DNA of 64,000 nt from Alphaproteobacteria bacterium (GTDB lineage: Bacteria; Pseudomonadota; Alphaproteobacteria; SP197). Every line of letters begins with the position of its first letter. Position 1 is the stretch's first letter. Where the stretch lies: contig VGDP01000002.1 in assembly GCA_016869675.1 (NCBI GenBank), forward strand, positions 82,001-146,000. Direction: 5' to 3'. The notes under the pieces were generated by a model. That model did no database searches, was not told where the DNA came from, and was given only the letters and a program-made list of their open reading frames with translations. The translations under genes and the position numbers were made by a program. Shown here one piece after another: positions 43,937 to 53,511 of the stretch.

Positions 43937-45641
43937 ACGCCTTGTACTTATCGAGCAGGCGCACCGGCTTCTTCAGCGCGTCGCGGCGGAACGGATCGCC
44001 CAACTCCTCGGTGACCATGATCTCGAGCACGGTCGGCCGGTTGGACCCGGTGGCTTGGCGCAGCGCGTCGCCCACCTGGTCGGGCTTGTCCACCGTGATG
44101 CCCTCGGCGCCCATGGCGCGCGCGATGGCGGCGAAGGACGGGTTCTTCAGGTTCGTGCCGACGAAGCGGTCGGCGTAAAAGTCGATCTGGTTCTTCTTCT
44201 CAGCGCCCCATTGGCCGTTGTTGAACACCACGGCGGTCACCGGGATGTTCTCGCGCACGGCGGTGAGCGTCTCCTGCAGGCTCATGCCCCAGGCGCCGTC
44301 GCCGACATAGGCGACCGCCAGACGATCGGGCGCCGCGACCTTGGCACCGATGGCGGTGGGGTAGGCGTAGCCGCAGTTGCCGAAGCTCATGGCCGCGAAG
44401 AAGCTGCGCGGCGTCTCGAAGCGGAGATAGCTGTTCGAGACCGAGCAGATGTTGCCGATGTCGGTCGTGACCATGGCGTTCTTCGGCATGGCGCGTTCCA
44501 GTTCGCGCAGCGCGCGGCGCGGTGGGATGGGCGAGCCGTCCTTCAGCGACCAGGCGTCGAGCTCCGATTCCCACGCCGCCTTCTGCTTGGCGATCTCGGC
44601 CAGGCGCGCGTCCTTGTTGCCGTGCGCGACGACGGTCCGGTTCGAAGTCTTGAGCCGATCGAGCAGCGCGGCGGCGGCCAGTCGGGCATCGCCCCACACG
44701 CCGACGCCGATCGGCTTGACCAGGCCCAGCATGTGGTGGTCCGCGTCGACCTGGATGATCTTGGCGCCCTTGGGCCAATAGTCGAGCCCGTGCTGGGGCA
44801 GCGTGCCGAACGGCCCGAGCCGCGTGCCCAGCGCCAGCACCGCGTCGGCCTGGGCGATGACCTTCATGGCCGCCTTCGAGCCCTGGTAGCCGAGTGGGCC
44901 AAGCGCCAAAGGGTGGCTGGCCGGGAAGGCGTCGTTGTGCAGGTAGCTGGTGACCACGGGGGCGGCCAGGTGTTCGGCCAGCGCCTTCGCCTCCGCCTGG
45001 CCGTCGGACATGATGACGCCGCCGCCGGCGACGATGACGGGGAACTTGGCGTCGGCCAACGCCTCGGCGGCGGCGTCCAGGCTCGCCTCGCCCCCGGCCG
45101 ACCGCTCGACGCGGATCGGCGTCGGGACGGTGCCATCGTATTCGCCGTAGAAGAAGTCGCGCGGCACGTTGAGCTGCGCGGGACCCCGGTCGCTGAGCGC
45201 GCGGTCGAAGCACCGCCCGGTCAGCTCGGCTAAGCGGTCGGGCCGGCTGACGTGGGTCTGGAACTTGGTGATCTTCTCGAAGAAGGGAAGCTGCTCGGTC
45301 TCCTGGAAGCCGCCCAGGCCCTGGGTCGCCGAGCCGGTTTCCGGCGTGATGACGACGACCGGGGAATGCGCCCAGTAAGCGGCCGCCACGGCCGTGACGA
45401 AGTTGGTGATGCCGGGGCCGTTCTGGGCGATGCACACGCCGTGGCGCCCGCTGACGCGCGAGTAGCCATCGGCCATGTGCCCGGCGCCCTGTTCGTGGGC
45501 GACCGAGATGAACCGGATGCCGGCGGCCGGAAACAGATCGAGCGCGTCCATGTAGGCCGAGCCGACAATCCCGAACACATGGCGAACGCCCTGCGCGACC
45601 AGGGTCTCGACGAAGGCTTCGCTCGGCGTCAGACGTGTCAT
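43923..45641 (-). CDS. xsc: Sulfoacetaldehyde acetyltransferase
   Basis: Full-length TPP enzyme: TPSEAFVETLVAQGVRHVFGIVGSAYMDALDLFPAAGIRFISVAHEQGAGHMADGYSRVSGRHGVCIAQNGPGITNFVTAVAAAYWAHSPVVVITPE ... NGQWGAEKKNQIDFYADRFVGTNLKNPSFA. Confidence 0.93.
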   Translation of the reverse strand: MTRLTPSEAFVETLVAQGVRHVFGIVGSAYMDALDLFPAAGIRFISVAHEQGAGHMADGYSRVSGRHGVCIAQNGPGITNFVTAVAAAYWAHSPVVVITPETGSATQGLGGFQETEQLPFFEKITKFQTHVSRPDRLAELTGRCFDRALSDRGPAQLNVPRDFFYGEYDGTVPTPIRVERSAGGEASLDAAAEALADAKFPVIVAGGGVIMSDGQAEAKALAEHLAAPVVTSYLHNDAFPASHPLALGPLGYQGSKAAMKVIAQADAVLALGTRLGPFGTLPQHGLDYWPKGAKIIQVDADHHMLGLVKPIGVGVWGDARLAAAALLDRLKTSNRTVVAHGNKDARLAEIAKQKAAWESELDAWSLKDGSPIPPRRALRELERAMPKNAMVTTDIGNICSVSNSYLRFETPRSFFAAMSFGNCGYAYPTAIGAKVAAPDRLAVAYVGDGAWGMSLQETLTAVRENIPVTAVVFNNGQWGAEKKNQIDFYADRFVGTNLKNPSFAAIARAMGAEGITVDKPDQVGDALRQATGSNRPTVLEIMVTEELGDPFRRDALKKPVRLLDKYKAFTVS

Positions 45642-45853
45642 GGTGATGTCCCCCGGGTCGTTTCGGGCCGTTCTTAGAACAACCGCCCGGCCATGGGAAC
45701 AGCTTTCCTCGTCCGCGAGGAAAGCCGACGCCGCGAAAATTGAGGCTTGACCGTCACTATGTTGTGCACGATTTTTCGGTCAGAACGGCGTGCGTGCGCG
45801 CACATGTGAGCGCGTGGCGTTGACGCAGCGGCCGACACTCAGGGAGGCTATTC

Positions 45854-47029
45854 ATGACGAAGAAGGCGAAGGCATCGAGCGGCACGGCCGCGACACTTAA
45901 GGCGGCGCGGGATTTCACGCGGCGCTTCATCCTGAAGGGCACGGTGGCGGGCGCATCGATCGCCGCGACCGGGCCGTGGCTGGTCAAGGACGCACTGTCG
46001 TCCTCGGGCGAGCTCAGCATCCTGAACTGGTCGGACGAGCTGCCCGACCCGATCATCCCGAACTTCGAGGCGAAGACCGGCATCAAGGTCAACTCGACCC
46101 CGTTCTCCCAGAACGAGGAGCAGATCAACAAGCTGCAGGCGACCGAGGGCACGGGCTTCGACCTGTGCCAGCCGACGCGCGACCGCGCGCCGCAGTTCCA
46201 GGACCTGGGCGTGCTCCAGGCCTTCGACATGAGCAAGCTCGCCAACGCCGCGAACCTGATCGGCTCGATGCTGGAAGGCTCGCAGAGCGTGTGGACGTGG
46301 GACGGCGGGCTCTACCACGTGCCGCACTGCTGGGGCACCGAGGCGATCTCGTGGCGCACCGACATGACGACGCTGGAGTACGGCTCGCTCAGCTACGGCA
46401 CACTGTGGAACGACGAGTACCAGGGCAAGGTGCAGGGCCGGCCGCACTCGCTGCTGCTCGGCATCGGCCTGTGGATGGACGCCAACGGCTCGCTGCCGTC
46501 CAACCGCATGCTCGACGCCTTCAAGGACCCGGAGTCCATGCAGGCGCTCTACGACAAGATCCTCGAGGTCGCGGTCGCGAAGAAGCCGTGGATCAAGCAG
46601 TTCTGGGACAGCGCGGATAACACCAAGTCCGGTCTTCTGGAGAACGGCGTGGTGATCGGCCAGACGTGGGACGGGCCAGCGCTCAGCCTGAAGAAGGAAG
46701 GTCACCCGGTCAGTTACATGGCGCCGCAGGAAGGCGCCATCACTTGGCTGGACGGCTGGGCCATGACATCGGCCGCCGCCAACGTCGACCAGGCGTATGA
46801 GTGGCTGAACTATCTGATGACGCCGGAAGTCTCGGCCCAGGTCGCCGAGGGTTCGGGCTACAACCCGGTGGTCACCGGCGCCGACGCGCTGCTCTCCGAC
46901 GTGGCCAAGGCAAACTTCCAGGAGGCCTATCCGGGCGATGCGCTGGATCGCCTGTGGCACCGGCCGCCCGAGCCGTCGTGGTTCGCCGAGATTCGCACGC
47001 AGTACGCGGAGAAGTTCAAGGCGGCTTAA
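45854..47029 (+). CDS. Polyamine-type ABC transporter substrate-binding protein (PotD/F-like), Tat-like leader
   Basis: RRFILKGTVAGASIAATGPW leader; LSILNWSDELPDPIIPNFEAKTGIKVN; ITWLDGWAMTSAAANVDQAYEWLNYLMTPE. Confidence 0.9.
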   Translation: MTKKAKASSGTAATLKAARDFTRRFILKGTVAGASIAATGPWLVKDALSSSGELSILNWSDELPDPIIPNFEAKTGIKVNSTPFSQNEEQINKLQATEGTGFDLCQPTRDRAPQFQDLGVLQAFDMSKLANAANLIGSMLEGSQSVWTWDGGLYHVPHCWGTEAISWRTDMTTLEYGSLSYGTLWNDEYQGKVQGRPHSLLLGIGLWMDANGSLPSNRMLDAFKDPESMQALYDKILEVAVAKKPWIKQFWDSADNTKSGLLENGVVIGQTWDGPALSLKKEGHPVSYMAPQEGAITWLDGWAMTSAAANVDQAYEWLNYLMTPEVSAQVAEGSGYNPVVTGADALLSDVAKANFQEAYPGDALDRLWHRPPEPSWFAEIRTQYAEKFKAA

Positions 47030-47051
47030 CCACATCGGTCGTGTACGACAG

Positions 47052-47081
47052 GCACCCCGGACCAGCGATGGTCCGGGGTGC
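47052..47081 (+). terminator. Perfect 13-bp stem hairpin between SBP and ATPase genes (terminator/attenuator)
   Basis: GCACCCCGGACCA-GCGA-TGGTCCGGGGTGC, 22 nt after the SBP stop. Confidence 0.8.
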
Positions 47082-47140
47082 TTGACGTTTGGGGGACCGC
47101 GCGACACGCTCGCGCGGGAACGGGGGATGGAACTGGCGCC

Positions 47141-48226
47141 ATGAGCGCGGACGTCGAGCTCAATCACGTGTCCGTCAAGTTCGGCGCCTTCGTCGCCGTG
47201 CGCGACGCCAGCCTGACCATCCGCAACGGCGAGTTCTTCTCGTTCCTGGGGCCGTCGGGCTGCGGCAAGACGACGATCCTGCGCACCATCTCGGGCTTCC
47301 TCGAGCCTTCGACCGGTGCGGTGCGGATCGGCGGCAAGGACATGCGCGGCATCGGGCCGAACAAGCGCCCGACGGCCCTGATCTTCCAGAACCTGGCGCT
47401 GTTCCCGCTGATGACGGTGGCGGAGAACATCGCCTACGGCCTGCGCATTCGCGGCATGGGCGCGGACGAGCGTCGCCGACGGGTCGACCAGTTCCTCGAC
47501 CTCATCGCCCTGCCGGGCCTGGGGGAGAAGCGGATCGACGAGCTGTCGGGCGGCCAGAAACAGCGCGTGGCGATCGCGCGCGCCCTCGCCGTCGAGCCGC
47601 AGGTGCTGCTGCTGGACGAGCCCCTCTCGGCGCTGGACCTCAAGCTGCGCCAGCACATGCGGAGCGAGCTGCGCGCCATCCAGCGGCGCGTCGGCCTGAC
47701 CTTCATCTACATCACCCACGACCAGGGCGAAGCCCTGACCATGTCCGACCGCATCGCCGTGATGAACGCCGGCGTCATCGAGCAGGTGGGTGACAGCGCG
47801 GCGATCTACGACGACCCAGCGACGGTCTTCGTCGCCTCGTTCGTGGGCGAGAACAACCCCTTCCGGGGCACGGTGGTGGCGGCCGAGGGCGAGCATGCCG
47901 CGCTCGACACGCCGGCCGGGCGCCTGGTTGGGCGCAACCCCCGGGGCGCCAAGGCGGGCGACGAGGCGATCCTGTTCGTGCGCCCCGATGCGCTCGCGTT
48001 CGATGGGCACGGGGCCGAGAATTCGATCGAGGCCGCAGTGCAGAGCGTCGCCTTCGAAGGCAGCGTCAGCCACGTCTACCTGAAGGGCCCAACCAAGCGC
48101 GACATCGTGATGACCGTCGGGCGTGGCGATGGCGCCGGCGTGCCCGGCCAGGGGCAGGCGACGCGCATCGGCTTCGCGCGCGCGGCTGGGCTGGTGCTGC
48201 CGGCGGGCAGGCTCGCCAGTGATTGA
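47141..48226 (+). CDS. ABC transporter ATP-binding protein (PotA-like)
   Basis: [50 protein letters not shown]. Confidence 0.93.
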   Translation: MSADVELNHVSVKFGAFVAVRDASLTIRNGEFFSFLGPSGCGKTTILRTISGFLEPSTGAVRIGGKDMRGIGPNKRPTALIFQNLALFPLMTVAENIAYGLRIRGMGADERRRRVDQFLDLIALPGLGEKRIDELSGGQKQRVAIARALAVEPQVLLLDEPLSALDLKLRQHMRSELRAIQRRVGLTFIYITHDQGEALTMSDRIAVMNAGVIEQVGDSAAIYDDPATVFVASFVGENNPFRGTVVAAEGEHAALDTPAGRLVGRNPRGAKAGDEAILFVRPDALAFDGHGAENSIEAAVQSVAFEGSVSHVYLKGPTKRDIVMTVGRGDGAGVPGQGQATRIGFARAAGLVLPAGRLASD

Positions 48227-49238
48227 GAGCGTTGTCAAGACCCTCCTGTACGTGGCGCCGTTCGTCGTCATCGCCACGTTCTGGGTGATGGCGGTGCGCG
48301 AGCGCCGCGCGGCGGGCGACCCCACGGCGCGCGGCTTCTTCGAGCGCAACGGTTGGGTGGTGGCGAGCTACCTGCTGATCGCGGTCGGGCTGTGGGCCGT
48401 GGTCATGGTCGTGCTGCCCCAGCTGACCATGGTGGACTTTTCGTTCCACCCGAAGCTGCCGCCCAAGGACTACGGCGGACCGAAGGACCACTACACGCTG
48501 GAGAACTACCACTACTTCATCTTCGGCTCGACGACCGAACGCGAGTCCCTGAACATCATCCACCTGCGCGCGTTCGGTCTGACCATCCTGGCCAGCGTGG
48601 GTGTGACGATCTTCACGTTCTTCTTCTGCTACCCGATCGCGTACTACATGGCGCAGGTGGCGCCGCCGGCGCGCCTGCGCCTGATCATGCTGATGCTGAT
48701 CGTGCCCTTCTGGGTCAACGAGATCCTGCGCGCCTTCGCGCTGCGCATCCTGTTCGGCACCTCGGGGCTGATCAACAACGTCTTGGTGGCATTGGGTCTG
48801 GTCGGCGAGCCGATCGATTTCCTCGGGCTCGACATCGGCATGTACACCGGCCTGGCGTACGCCTACCTGCTGCTGATGATGTTCCCGCTCTACAACGCGA
48901 TCGAGAGCCTGGACAAGAACCAGATCGAGGCGGCGCGCGACCTGGGCGCGCCATGGTGGCACATCCACGCCTTCGTCGTCCTGCCGTTCGCCAAGCCGGG
49001 CGTCGCGTCCGGCTGCACCATGGTGTTCATGCTGTCGGCCGGCGCGCTGGCGGCGCCGCAGATCCTGGGCGGCCCCAACAGCCTGTGGTTCACGCCGATC
49101 GTCTACGACCGGTTCTATCAGGCGTTCAACTGGCCGCAGGGCTCGGCCTACGCGTTGATCCTGCTGCTGACGTGCATCGCCTTCGTCATGGCGGTGCTGC
49201 GCGTCTTCAAGGTCAGCCTGGGCGAGATCACCCGATGA
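48219..49238 (+). CDS. ABC transporter permease (PotB-like)
   Basis: GTG start overlapping the ATPase stop; EAARDLGAPWWHIHAFVVLPFAKPGV EAA loop. Confidence 0.9.
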   Translation: MIESVVKTLLYVAPFVVIATFWVMAVRERRAAGDPTARGFFERNGWVVASYLLIAVGLWAVVMVVLPQLTMVDFSFHPKLPPKDYGGPKDHYTLENYHYFIFGSTTERESLNIIHLRAFGLTILASVGVTIFTFFFCYPIAYYMAQVAPPARLRLIMLMLIVPFWVNEILRAFALRILFGTSGLINNVLVALGLVGEPIDFLGLDIGMYTGLAYAYLLLMMFPLYNAIESLDKNQIEAARDLGAPWWHIHAFVVLPFAKPGVASGCTMVFMLSAGALAAPQILGGPNSLWFTPIVYDRFYQAFNWPQGSAYALILLLTCIAFVMAVLRVFKVSLGEITR

Positions 49239-50119
49239 CGTCGCGCGCCATCTTCAGGCTGATGTTCGGATTCTACTCCCTGGTGTTCTTCGGGTTCCTG
49301 TTCGGTCCGCTGATCCTGATGGGGGTGACCGCGTTCAACACGCCGACCTACCCCCAGGCCTACCCGTTCGAATCCTTCACGACCCAATGGTTCGCCGACC
49401 TGATCAGCGACAGGGACCTGATGGACGGCCTGGTCAACAGCCTGATCATCGGCGCTGGCGTGGTTTTGCTGGCAGTGCCGGTCGGCCTGGCCGGCGCGAT
49501 CGTCATGACCCAGGTCTACTGGCGGGCACGCGGGCTCTACTACCTGCTCGTCGTCTCGCCCGTGCTGATGCCTGGCGTGATCCTGGGCATCTCGACCGTG
49601 ATCTTCTGGAAGGACGTGACGCGCGTCACCGACGCGAAGTTCTTCTACGACGGGTTCTTTCTGACGATCCTGGGCCAGTCCACGTTCATCTCGGCCTATT
49701 GCATGCTGGTGTTCCTGGCGCGTCTGCAGCGCTTCGACACGGCGCAGGATGACGCGGCGCGCGACCTGGGCGCAACCCAGTTCCAGGTGTTCCGCGACAT
49801 CCTGCTGCCGTTCCTGCGCCCGGCCGTGCTGTCGGCCTCGGTGCTGGCGTTCCTGTCGTCCTTCGAGAACTACAACACCACCACGTTCGCGATCCTGTCG
49901 GACAAGACGATGGTGACGGTCCTGGCGGGACGCGTGCGCCAGGGCACCACGCCGGCGATCAGCGCGCTGGCCGTGCTGATCATCGCGGTCACTTTGATCG
50001 GCGCGATGATCTACGAAGTGCTGCGCCGACGCGAGGCGGCGCGCGCAGCACGTGCCGCCGCCACGGCCAGCGACGACGTGCTGGAGCGGCTGGAGGCGCC
50101 CGCACCGGGGCGCGCCTGA
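49235..50119 (+). CDS. ABC transporter permease (PotC-like)
   Basis: ATGA overlap; DDAARDLGATQFQVFRDILLPFLRPAVL EAA loop. Confidence 0.9.
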   Translation: MTSRAIFRLMFGFYSLVFFGFLFGPLILMGVTAFNTPTYPQAYPFESFTTQWFADLISDRDLMDGLVNSLIIGAGVVLLAVPVGLAGAIVMTQVYWRARGLYYLLVVSPVLMPGVILGISTVIFWKDVTRVTDAKFFYDGFFLTILGQSTFISAYCMLVFLARLQRFDTAQDDAARDLGATQFQVFRDILLPFLRPAVLSASVLAFLSSFENYNTTTFAILSDKTMVTVLAGRVRQGTTPAISALAVLIIAVTLIGAMIYEVLRRREAARAARAAATASDDVLERLEAPAPGRA

Positions 50120-50123
50120 GCCG

Positions 50124-51263
50124 ATGGCGGACGGGCCCGCAATCGAGCAGCTCTTGGCCGGGCGCGGGGTCCGCCCGGTGGTCAACGCCGTCGGTACCTG
50201 GACGATGTACGGCGCGGCGCCGGCCAGCGCCGAGGCGGCCGAGGCGACGACCTGGTCGCTTGGGCGATCGTTCGTCATGGCCGAGCTGCAGGCCGCCGCC
50301 AGCACCGTCATCGCGCGCGCCACGGGGGCCGAGGCGGGCTGCGTCACCGCGTGCTCGGCGTCCGGCGTCGCGCTGGCTATCGCCGCATGCATCACGGGCG
50401 CAGATCCGGCGCTGGTCCGCCGCCTGCCCGATACGTCGGGCCTGAGTGCCGACGTCGTCATGCTCAAGAGCCACGTGATCGATTTTGGCGCCGACGTGCG
50501 CCAGATGGCGCGGCTGGCCGGTGCGCATGTCGTCGAGGCCGGCCCGGCGACCCATTGTGGCCGGAACGAGCTCGAGGCCGCGTTCACGCCCCAAACAGCC
50601 GCCGTGCTCTACGTAGTTTCCCATCTTTGTGTGCAACGCGGCCAACCGTCGCTCGCCGACGTGGTGGACGCGGCGCACGCGCGCGGCGTCCCCGTGGTCG
50701 TGGACGCCGCCGCCGAGTACGACCTCGAGGGCTTCCATCGTGCCGGCGTCGATCTGGTCGTGCACAGCGCGCACAAGTTCCTGGTCGGGCCGACCGCCGG
50801 CCTGGTCGCGGGCCGCGCCGCGCTGATCGAGGCGGTGCGGGCTCAGGATCGTGGCATCGGCCGGCCCATGAAGGTCGGCAAGGAAGGCATCGTCGGGTTG
50901 ATTGCGGCGCTGGAACGCTGGCGCGCGCTCGATCTGGACGGGCAGCGCCAACGCGACCGGGCCAAGCTCGCGCGCGCCGCCGAACGGCTCGGCAACCTGC
51001 CGGGACTCGTGACCGAGCTGGAGCCGGACACGACCGGCAACCCGACCGACCGGCTGCGCGTCCATGTGGACCCGACCGCCGCCGGGCTGGACGCGGCGGC
51101 CCTCGGCGCCGCCTTGCGCGAGGGGCCTACGGCCTTCGTGGTGCGCGACCACCTGGCCGATCTCGGCTACGTGCTGATCGACCCGCGCAACCTGGACGAG
51201 GCGGCCATGGACCTCCTGACCGACCGCATCGCCGCCGTCACCACGGCGGCGCGCAAGCGCTGA
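50124..51263 (+). CDS. SelA-like PLP-dependent enzyme (selenocysteine synthase / D-glucosaminate-6-phosphate ammonia lyase superfamily)
   Basis: GRGVRPVVNAVGTWTMYG, ATGAEAGCVTACSASGVALAIAACITG, PLP-Lys region HSAHKFLVGPTAGLVAGR, RPMKVGKEGIVGLIAALERW. Confidence 0.85.
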   Translation: MADGPAIEQLLAGRGVRPVVNAVGTWTMYGAAPASAEAAEATTWSLGRSFVMAELQAAASTVIARATGAEAGCVTACSASGVALAIAACITGADPALVRRLPDTSGLSADVVMLKSHVIDFGADVRQMARLAGAHVVEAGPATHCGRNELEAAFTPQTAAVLYVVSHLCVQRGQPSLADVVDAAHARGVPVVVDAAAEYDLEGFHRAGVDLVVHSAHKFLVGPTAGLVAGRAALIEAVRAQDRGIGRPMKVGKEGIVGLIAALERWRALDLDGQRQRDRAKLARAAERLGNLPGLVTELEPDTTGNPTDRLRVHVDPTAAGLDAAALGAALREGPTAFVVRDHLADLGYVLIDPRNLDEAAMDLLTDRIAAVTTAARKR

Positions 51264-52278
51264 TCAGCGCACGATCGGATCGTCCCGGTCCGTCGCCAAG
51301 TGCACCAGACAGTCGCCCGCCTCGCAGCGGCCGATGGCGCGCATACACAGCACCAGCCCGTCGTGGCCGATCGCCACCGGCACGGGCGGACGGGCCGGGT
51401 ATTCGGGCGCGTGCAGGTGGCCGATCACCGTGCCCGCCGTCACCTGGTCGCCCAGATCCACCGCCGGCGCGAAGATGCCTTCGCACGGCGCATACGCATA
51501 GTAGCGCCGGTCCTTGATTTCCATCAGGCGGGGCTCGCCGTCGCGCCGGGGCGCTTCGTCGAGGATCCCCAGGTGCGCCATCGTGTTGCGCACCCCGCGC
51601 GCGACCAGCGCCACGCCCGAGCGCGAGACCACGCCAGACCCGCCGTACTCGCCGCCCAGCTTGGGCACGCGGTGCAGGCGCGCCGGCGTGGTCGAGGTGC
51701 CGTCCGGTTCCGCCTTGCCCCAGACGATGATGCGCGGCGCACCAAAGGCGCGCGCCGCGGCCATGGCGCGGCGATCCACCGCGTCCTCGCCGGTCAGCAC
51801 CAGCGAGACGAACGGCAGGTAACTGAGCGACGAACCGCCGGCGTGCAGATCGACGAACAGATCGCAGCGCGCGACCAGCGCGTCGGTGATGTAGCGGGCG
51901 ATCTGCCACGTGGGCGAGCCGTCGGCATCGCCGGGAAAGGCGCGGTTGAGGTTGCCGCCGTCGAGCGGCGAGACGCGGGCGCCGGCGCGCGCCGCCGGCC
52001 CGTTGGCCATGGGCATGACGATGACCCGGCCGCGGATCGCGCCCGGATCGAGCGTGCGGATCAGGTCGGCAAGCACGATCTGGCCTTCGTACTCGTCGCC
52101 ATGGTTGCCGGCCATGACGAACAGCGTCGGCCCGTCGCCGTTCTTGACGACCGCGAGCGGGATCGGGATCACGCCGTAGGCCGATCGTGTCACCGAGTGC
52201 GGCAGGTTGACCGTGCCGACCTGCTTGCCGTCGGCGTCTAGGTCGAGCGTGGTCCACAGTTTGCTGCGTCCGGCCATG
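51264..52278 (-). CDS. Succinylglutamate desuccinylase/aspartoacylase family zinc deacylase (DoeB-like)
   Basis: LFVMAGNHGDEYEGQIVLADLIR, VSPLDGGNLNRAFPGD, DLFVDLHAGG, lipoyl-like C-terminal GDQVTAGTVIGHLHAPE. Confidence 0.87.
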
Positions 52279-52305
52279 GCGGGAAACTCCGTGCGTCGGG
52301 GATGT

Positions 52306-53438
52306 CTACTTGGCGGCCACGCGCGGTCGGCGCGGCCAGGCCAGGGGATCGCGATGGTAGGCGGCGTGACCCACCGTCGGTCGCGCCGTCGCCGCGACCG
52401 ACGCCGGCCGGCGCTCGACGATAGCACGCACGCGACCGCAGGCGAACGCCATGTCCTCGTCGGCGCACGGGCGAGGATCGAGCATGATGAAGCCACGGTC
52501 CACGTCGTAGTCCCAGACGACGATGCCCGGGTCGCCGTCCATCAAGGCCGCGGCCAGCTCCCAGGCGTTGATCCCGGACCGCGCCGGATCGACACCGATG
52601 CGCACGCGGCGGAACGGGTTGCCGAGCGGGTCGTCGATCAGTGTCGCCGTCAGCCCACGCACGCCGCGCAGCGCGTCGCGCGCCAAGTCCGCACGCGCGT
52701 CCCACGCCCGCCGCCGCGCGCGATCATCGTGTTCGTTCCAGCGCCGCAGCGCCGCGATGGCGCCAACGATGCCCTCCTTGCCGGCCTTCATGGGGCGCCC
52801 GATGCCACGCTCCTGCAAGAGGCACGCACGCACGAGATCGAGGCGCCCGGCGATGATCCCGGCGGTGAGGCCGGCGTGGACCTTCTGCGCGCTCTTGATC
52901 AGGAGGTCGGCGCCGGCCGCGATGTACCCGCGCAGCGCGTGCTGCGCGGCCGCATCGACGATCACCGGCACGCCCGCCTCGTGGCAACGCCGCGCGAACG
53001 TCGGCAAGTCGAGGATCGCGTGCGGCGGATCCAGGTCACCGACGACGAAGAGCCCGGCAGCGACCGATCCGTCGAGCGCGTCCCGCAGGTCCGCTTCGGT
53101 GCACGCCCGCGCATCGCCGACCATGATGAGCTCCGCCCCCGGCAGTGCCACGAGCTGGCGCGCGGTGGCGCCACAACTGAAATCGTGCGCTGCCTGCATG
53201 ACGACGCACCGACGCCGGCGGCGGCGCAACCCGTGACGCATCCAGCTTCGGCTCCGCTCGCCACGGCGATCGTCTCGCTCGCCACGCGCTGAAGATCGGT
53301 GACATCGACGGCAAGCGGCAGGATATGCCGGGCGGCTTCGATCGCCGCGTCACACGTGCCGAATTCACCGTACACCGTCGGCGCGCCGCACAGATTGATG
53401 AAGCGTCTGAGCCCGAATTCGTCGCGGATGGCCGGCAT
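52306..53438 (-). pseudogene. Second SelA-like PLP enzyme with an internal deletion/frameshift
   Basis: MPAIRDEFGLRRFINLCGAPTVYGEFG...ASGAEAGCVTGCAAAGV then another frame CVVMQAAHDFSCGATARQLVALPGAE...KSAQKVHAGLTAGIIAGR...RPMKAGKEGIVGAIAALRRW. Confidence 0.8.
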
Positions 53439-53455
53439 GTCTGACCCCGAAAAGC

Positions 53456-53484
53456 GTAGGGGCGGGTCACCGACCCGCCCCCAC
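53456..53484. repeat. REP-like palindrome (copy of the 43574 element)
   Basis: GTAGGGGCGGGTCACCGACCCGCCCCCAC. Confidence 0.65.
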
Positions 53485-53511
53485 ATTACCCGGTTCAGAA
53501 CCGTGGCGCGA

